Made by a program: the position numbers and the translations under genes
DNA from: Variovorax sp. UMC13
Lineage (GTDB): Bacteria; Pseudomonadota; Gammaproteobacteria; Burkholderiales; Burkholderiaceae_C
DNA: 58,475 nt
Reading direction: 5' to 3'
Assembly: GCF_014170375.1 (NCBI RefSeq)
Contig: NZ_LZZW01000026.1
Coordinates: 1 to 58,475 of the forward strand
Notes under the pieces: model-generated
Told to the model about the DNA's origin: nothing
Database searches by the model: none
Seen by the model: the letters and a program-made list of their open reading frames with translations, nothing else
Shown here: positions 54,028 through 58,475 of the stretch, piece after piece
Layout of the letters: every line of letters begins with the position of its first letter
Numbering within the stretch: the stretch's first letter is position 1

Positions 54028-54946
54028 GAAAACTCACCCTCACGTTCTGACCCAGGCGCAGCACAGGCACCGGCGGGTCGAATTCCAGAAAACACTCCAC
54101 CACCCGCACGTTGCGCGCGGTCGCGTCGTCGTCGAGCCGGCTGGTGCCGTAGGCCTGGCTGACGCGCAGCACGCGCGCGGGGTAGGCGGCCTGCGCGGCG
54201 GCGCCCTGCGTGTCGCCGTCGAGGCGCACGCTGGCGCGCATGCCGGGCTTGACGTTGGCGACATAGGCTTCGCTGAGCTCGGCGCGCACGGTCAGCGGCC
54301 GGTGCGGCAGCAGCACCAGCGCCGGCCGCGTGGATTGCGAGGACACGCGCGAGCCGGTCTGCACCTGCAGCCGGAGCACGCGGGCGTCGATCGGCGCGGT
54401 CAGCGTCTGGCGCTGGACCGCGCGTTCGGCCTGCGCGAGCTTCTGGCGTGCCACCGCGGCCTCGGCCTCGAGCACGGCGACCGCGGATTCGATGTCGCTG
54501 CGGGCCTGCAGCGCCTCGTCGGCGCGCTGCGGGTCGAGCGCGCCGGCCTTGGCGGCCTCGCCGGTGCGCAGCGCCAGCTGGCGGGCCGCGGGCAGACGGG
54601 CCGACTGGGCGCGCTGGCGCGCCTGGACCAGCTTCAGTTCGGCTTGGGCCATGTCCACATCGAGCCGGGCCTGGTCGGAGGCCAGCTTCAGCAGCACCTG
54701 GCCGCGCTTGACCTCGTCGCCCTCGCGCACGCCCACGCTCTCGACCACGCCGTCCTGCTGCGGCAGCAGATCGAGGAGGCCGCCCTGGACCTCGACCTTG
54801 CCGCGCGCCATGGCCACGTCGCGCGGGCCCGGGGCCGGCGCGGCGGCGGCCACGCTGGTGCTGCCGTGGTCCGAGCAGCCGGCGATGGCCAGGGCCAGGG
54901 CCAGCATCGAGGCCGGCAGGGCGTATCGGGACAGGGAGGACTTCAT
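54020..54946 (-). CDS. Periplasmic adaptor (HlyD/DevB-like lipoprotein)
   Basis: A 308-residue membrane-fusion protein: lipoprotein signal with lipobox IAGC (Cys24), lipoyl-type halves (DGVVESVGVREGDEVKRGQVLL), a long helical hairpin (DMAQAELKLVQARQRAQSAR ... EAAVARQKLAQAERA) and a beta-barrel end. It links the ABC permease to the outer-membrane factor. It overlaps the ATPase gene by 4 bp. Confidence 0.9.
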   Translation of the reverse strand: MKSSLSRYALPASMLALALAIAGCSDHGSTSVAAAAPAPGPRDVAMARGKVEVQGGLLDLLPQQDGVVESVGVREGDEVKRGQVLLKLASDQARLDVDMAQAELKLVQARQRAQSARLPAARQLALRTGEAAKAGALDPQRADEALQARSDIESAVAVLEAEAAVARQKLAQAERAVQRQTLTAPIDARVLRLQVQTGSRVSSQSTRPALVLLPHRPLTVRAELSEAYVANVKPGMRASVRLDGDTQGAAAQAAYPARVLRVSQAYGTSRLDDDATARNVRVVECFLEFDPPVPVLRLGQNVRVSFHE

Positions 54947-55695
54947 GCGGAGACTGCCGTGGGCACGGCGGAAAGAGGGGTGCCGGCGGACTGCCAGTCG
55001 TTGCGTATCAGGCCGTCTTCCATGGTCAGCACGCGGTCGGCGTGCCGCACCAGGCGCGGGTCATGGCTCACGCACAGCACGGTGGTGCCGTGGTTGCGGG
55101 CGATGCGGTGCAGGATGTCGATGATCTTCTGGCCGTTCTCGGCGTCGAGGGCGCTGGTGGGTTCGTCGGCGAACAGCAGCTGCGGCTCTTTCGCCAGCGC
55201 GCGGGCGATGGCGACGCGCTGCTTCTCGCCGCCCGACATCTGCGCGGGGTAGGCGCCGGCCCGGTGCGCCATGCCGACCTCGTCGAGCGCCTGCAGCGCG
55301 AGCGCGGCCGAGCGGCGCTTGTCCAGGCCCAGGTAGCCCAGCGGCAGCTGCACCTGTTCGTGGGCGGTGAGCGCCGCGAACAGGTTGAAGCCCTGGAACA
55401 CGAAGCCGGTGTGCTGCAGGCGGAAATGCTCGAGCTGGCGCTTGGTCATGGTGCCCAGGTCTTCGCCCAGCGCCCAGGCCTGGCCGGCGTCGGGCGACTG
55501 CAGGCCGCTGAGCAGCGACAGCAGCGTGCTCTTGCCGCAGCCCGAAGGGCCGGAGATCAGCGTCAGTTCGCCGCCGTAGATGTCGATCGACAGGCTCTGC
55601 AGCACGTGCACGCGCACCATGCCCGAGAGAAAGGACTTGCTCACCTGGCGAGCTTCCAGGCTGGGGCTGGCGTGGGGACGGGCCGGGCTTTTCAT
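54943..55695 (-). CDS. ABC exporter ATPase (MacB/DevA/LolD type)
   Basis: A 250-residue ATPase: Walker A GPSGCGKSTLL, signature MSGGEKQRVAIARAL, Walker B LLFADEP, and the H-loop CVSHDPR. It is of the MacB/LolD/DevA class that pulls substrates from the membrane or periplasm into a tripartite channel. It overlaps both neighbours by 4 bp. Confidence 0.93.
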   Translation of the reverse strand: MKSPARPHASPSLEARQVSKSFLSGMVRVHVLQSLSIDIYGGELTLISGPSGCGKSTLLSLLSGLQSPDAGQAWALGEDLGTMTKRQLEHFRLQHTGFVFQGFNLFAALTAHEQVQLPLGYLGLDKRRSAALALQALDEVGMAHRAGAYPAQMSGGEKQRVAIARALAKEPQLLFADEPTSALDAENGQKIIDILHRIARNHGTTVLCVSHDPRLVRHADRVLTMEDGLIRNDWQSAGTPLSAVPTAVSA

Positions 55696-56825
55696 CGCAG
55701 CAGCATGGCCGGCTCGGCCCGTTGGAGGCCGCGCACGGCGAACAGTCCGGAAATCACGGCCAGGCCCATCACCAGCACCGCGCAGCCGATGGCGACGGTC
55801 CAGTTCATGCTCACCGGCACGTCGTAGCGCGAAGCCACCCACAGCAGCAGCGCGCTGGCCACGGCACCCATCAGCAGGCCGATGCCGCCGATCCAGCAGG
55901 CCTGTTCCAGCACCACCTTGCTGAGCGCGCGCAGGCTCGCGCCCAGCGCGTTGAGCATCGCGTACTCGCGCGCCGAGGACGCCACCACCGCCATCAGCGC
56001 CTGGCTGGTCAGCACGGCGCCCACCAGGCAGACGATGGCGGCCATGAACAGCACGGCGATGCCGGCGCCGGTGTCGAAGATCCAATAGAGCCGCGAGCGC
56101 TTGGCGAAGGTCTCGGCGGTCCAGACGGTCAGCGGGCCGAAGCCGGGCGGCACGGCCGACAGCCGCGCCTGCGCGGCGGTGGCCAGGGCCGGATTGCGCA
56201 GCCGGGCCACGAAGTAGGGCGTGCCGCCGGCCGAATCGGCGGGTTGCAGCCGGCGCGCCGTGTCCTGCGAAGCCAGCACGTTGACGCCGCCCAGCGCACG
56301 CAGCCCCGTCAGGGCGGCCACCACCTGCACCCGGTGGCCGTTGATCCAGGCATGACCGCCGACCGTGGTGCCCAGCTGGTCGAGGTCGGAGCGGTCGACG
56401 ATCACCGCGTTCGGTTCACGCAGCTGGGCGCGACGCGACAGCGGCAGCAGGTGCGAGAACATCATCGCGTTCTCCTGCGTGCGGATGCCCGAGACGAAGA
56501 CCGGCACGCCGCCGGTGCGCGTGGTGCCGTGCCAGTCGCCCTCGACCCAGAGATAGGGCTCGACGTCGACCACGTCCGGGTCCATGCGCAGGTACATCTC
56601 CATGTCGGGGCCGATGTCGCGCCCGAAGTTGACGCTCTGCGTGCCGGGGTAGCCGGCCCAGAGGTCGGCCGAGGAGGCCGTGACGTAGATCGAGGCGCTG
56701 CCGAAGATGCCCAGCACCAGCGCGGCCTGCACCGCCAGCAGCACGCCGGAGAAGCCGACGGCGAAGACGGCGGGCGCGAAGCGCCGCCACTCGTAGACCA
56801 TGGTCTTGCGCGCCAGCGCGATCAT
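55692..56825 (-). CDS. FtsX/DevC-type ABC exporter permease
   Basis: A 377-residue permease with an N-terminal TM (FAVGFSGVLLAVQAALVLGIF), a large periplasmic domain (about 45-235) and three C-terminal TM segments with the FtsX-type REYAMLNALGASLRAL loop. It resembles DevC/MacB-like permeases, which export lipids or glycolipids. I start at ATG 56825, 4 bp inside the OMF gene end; an in-frame ATG at 56843 is upstream. Confidence 0.9.
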   Translation of the reverse strand: MIALARKTMVYEWRRFAPAVFAVGFSGVLLAVQAALVLGIFGSASIYVTASSADLWAGYPGTQSVNFGRDIGPDMEMYLRMDPDVVDVEPYLWVEGDWHGTTRTGGVPVFVSGIRTQENAMMFSHLLPLSRRAQLREPNAVIVDRSDLDQLGTTVGGHAWINGHRVQVVAALTGLRALGGVNVLASQDTARRLQPADSAGGTPYFVARLRNPALATAAQARLSAVPPGFGPLTVWTAETFAKRSRLYWIFDTGAGIAVLFMAAIVCLVGAVLTSQALMAVVASSAREYAMLNALGASLRALSKVVLEQACWIGGIGLLMGAVASALLLWVASRYDVPVSMNWTVAIGCAVLVMGLAVISGLFAVRGLQRAEPAMLLR

Positions 56826-58294
56826 CGGCTGCGCTCCTGCCACGGCATGGCGCTGACCAGGGGCGTGGTCTCCTCGTCGGTCGGCAGCGGGGCGCCGCCC
56901 AGCGACTTGTACAGCGCAATGAAGGCCAGGGTCTGGCTGCTGTCGGCGCCGGCCTGCTCCAGCGCGACCTGCAGCGCCGCGCGCTCGGTGGCGATGCGGT
57001 CCAGCTCGCTGCCCAGGCGCAGCCGCACCAGCGTGGCCCGGGACTGCGCGCTGCGCTCCAGCGCCTGCTGCGCCTCACGCAGCCGGTCGCTGTTCTCGCG
57101 CGCCTGCTGCAGGGCACCCAGGGCCGATTCGGTATCGGCCACGCCTTCGAGCACGGTCTGGCGGTAGTTCAGCAGCGAGGCATCGAGCGCGGCCTGTTGC
57201 GCATCGGCGGCGGCGCGCCGGCGGCCCCAGTCGAACAGCGGGATGTCGATGGCGGGACCGATCGCGGGCACGTCGTCGACGGTGCTGCGCGGTCGGTGCT
57301 GCGTGAGGTTGTACGCGTACAGGAAGGAGGCGCCCAGCGTGACGCGCGGGTAGAGCGCGGCGGTGGCGCTGCCCAGGGCGGCGGCCGTCTTCAGGACTTC
57401 GGCTTCGGCGCGGCGCACGTCGGGGCGGTAGCGCAGCAGGTCGGCCGGCACCTGCTGCAGCGCGAAGGCCGGCAGGGGCGCGCGCGGCGCGGCGGCGGGC
57501 TGGGTGGTCCAGGCGCTGTCGGGTTCGGCCTGGCCGAGCAGCACAGCCAGGCTCTGGGCCGCGCGGTCGGCCGCCTGCCGGGGCTGGGTCTGCTGGGCGC
57601 GGGCCTGGGCCAGCCGGGCCATGGCCTGGTGGTGGTCGTCGGGCGCGCCGAGCTGCTGGCGGCGGCGCAGCTCGATCAGTTCCAGCGTGCGCCGGTCCAG
57701 CGCGACCACCCGGTCGAGCAGCGCCTGCTGGGTGCGCGCGGCCTGCAGGTCGGTGTAGCGGCGCACCACTTCGGCCACGGTGCTGACCCGCGCGTCCATG
57801 CTGTTGGCCGTCGCCGTGTCGATGCCGGCCTGGCCAGCTCTCTCGGCCGATTCGCGCCCGCCGAACAGGCCCAGCTCCCAGACGGCGTCCAGGCTGGCCT
57901 GGAAATAGGTGTCGGTGGCGGAGATGTCCTGCACCGATCGCGAGCTCGCCGACAGCGCGGGCTTGAACTGCGCATTGCCCTGGCCGGCCAGCAGCCGGGC
58001 CTCGCGCAGCCGGGCGCGGGCCTGGGCCATGCCCAGGTTCTGCGCCAGGGCCCGGTCGACCAGCGCGTCGAGCTGCGGGTCGCCCAGCGCCTTCCACCAG
58101 TTGTGCAGGTCGGGCGAGAGCGCCCGGTCGGCCGCCGGCGGGGCCTGGCGCCAGGCCACCGGAACGCTGTCGGGCAGCGGCGGCACCGCCACGGCGCCGC
58201 ACCCGGCCAGGCCGCAGAGCAGCAGGGCCTGGCAGACACGGAGCGGGGCGGCGGGGAATGGACGGGGCAAAACGGCAGGACGTGAGAAAACCAC
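56822..58294 (-). CDS. Outer-membrane efflux lipoprotein (NodT/OprM type)
   Basis: The TolC-like outer-membrane channel, about 490 residues, with lipobox LAGC (CQALLLCGLAGC) near the N-terminus and two internal repeats of helical/beta type (DPQLDALVDRALAQNLGMAQARARL; LLRYRPDVRRAEAEVLKTA). It completes the tripartite pump. The GTG at 58294 is a tentative start with no good RBS; the frame stays open to 58435. It is first in the minus-strand operon. Confidence 0.88.
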   Translation of the reverse strand: MVFSRPAVLPRPFPAAPLRVCQALLLCGLAGCGAVAVPPLPDSVPVAWRQAPPAADRALSPDLHNWWKALGDPQLDALVDRALAQNLGMAQARARLREARLLAGQGNAQFKPALSASSRSVQDISATDTYFQASLDAVWELGLFGGRESAERAGQAGIDTATANSMDARVSTVAEVVRRYTDLQAARTQQALLDRVVALDRRTLELIELRRRQQLGAPDDHHQAMARLAQARAQQTQPRQAADRAAQSLAVLLGQAEPDSAWTTQPAAAPRAPLPAFALQQVPADLLRYRPDVRRAEAEVLKTAAALGSATAALYPRVTLGASFLYAYNLTQHRPRSTVDDVPAIGPAIDIPLFDWGRRRAAADAQQAALDASLLNYRQTVLEGVADTESALGALQQARENSDRLREAQQALERSAQSRATLVRLRLGSELDRIATERAALQVALEQAGADSSQTLAFIALYKSLGGAPLPTDEETTPLVSAMPWQERSR

Positions 58295-58409
58295 CGTGCA
58301 TTGGACCGCGGCCACTTTGCGTGGCTTTGCAGTTTGTGTGGAGAACGCGTGGAGACGAGGCCGGGAAATGGTCGTTCCCGGGCCCTGCGCACGCGGAGGC
58401 GGCGGAAGG

Positions 58410-58461
58410 GATAATCGCGGCTTCCTGAGCCCCAACGCGTTTGCGCCTCCGCTTCCCCGTG
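58410..58461 (+). promoter_or_regulatory. Possible promoter and gene start at the window edge
   Basis: GATAAT (58410-58415) is a 5/6 -10 element for plus-strand transcription, and a GTG (58459) begins VTDPR before the window ends. It is divergent from the outer-membrane factor gene and may begin another gene beyond the edge. Confidence 0.3.
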
Positions 58462-58475
58462 ACCGACCCCCGACC

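Overview
The window looks like chromosomal DNA of a high-GC betaproteobacterium, most likely Burkholderiales/Comamonadaceae and Variovorax-like. This is inferred from the G/C-rich third codon positions, the urea/amide ABC cassette joined to formamidase, the TRAP and IclR gene mix, and family-typical intergenic palindromes. The species cannot be fixed from sequence alone.

Region 1 (1-2765) is a small lower-GC insert at a tRNA-Gly(CCC) gene. It is bracketed by a 193-bp inverted duplication of the tRNA 5' half plus its upstream region. It carries an XRE regulator, a basic tailed protein, a small lipoprotein with an apparent AUU start and an acidic helical protein. No integrase is visible. Region 2 (2768-10099) has a glutathione transferase, a DyP-peroxidase/cytochrome P450 fusion, an adjacent winged-helix/NTPase regulator and a small exported protein. 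Region 3 (10186-17065) has a 1612-residue protein joining an alpha-barrel-like region, a CapA-type metallophosphatase and a MurF-like ligase. It is translationally coupled to an exported alpha/beta hydrolase, and two small genes follow, one with an apparent frameshift. Region 4 (17205-23536) is housekeeping and small genes: alaS, a phospholipase-D lipoprotein, a solute-binding protein and small stress-type proteins.

Region 5 (23547-34892) is an amide/urea nitrogen system. A sensor kinase with an NCS1-transporter-like input domain and its LuxR-type response regulator diverge from urtABCDE-fmdA-fmdB. A 16-bp palindrome in that divergent promoter recurs upstream of the aliphatic amidase gene amiE (41277), which suggests one regulon. 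Region 6 (34914-40221) is a TRAP transporter operon with two substrate-binding proteins and an embedded, active-site-variant type II dehydroquinase, divergent from an IclR regulator. Region 7 (40237-45463) holds a YghU-type glutathione transferase, amiE, a BASS transporter, a class II aldolase, an HD-domain protein and a Crp/Fnr regulator.

Region 8 (45635-58294) is two convergent operons that may form one system. The plus-strand operon encodes a class III aminotransferase, an acetyltransferase, an arginase-fold protein and a cyclopropane-fatty-acid synthase. The minus-strand operon of nine tightly overlapping genes encodes an outer-membrane factor, FtsX/DevC-type permease, ATPase, periplasmic adaptor, HAD phosphatase, alpha/beta hydrolase, two small four-helix transporters and a DegT-type aminotransferase. 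I infer synthesis and export of an amino-modified, possibly lipid-linked, small molecule; no product can be named.
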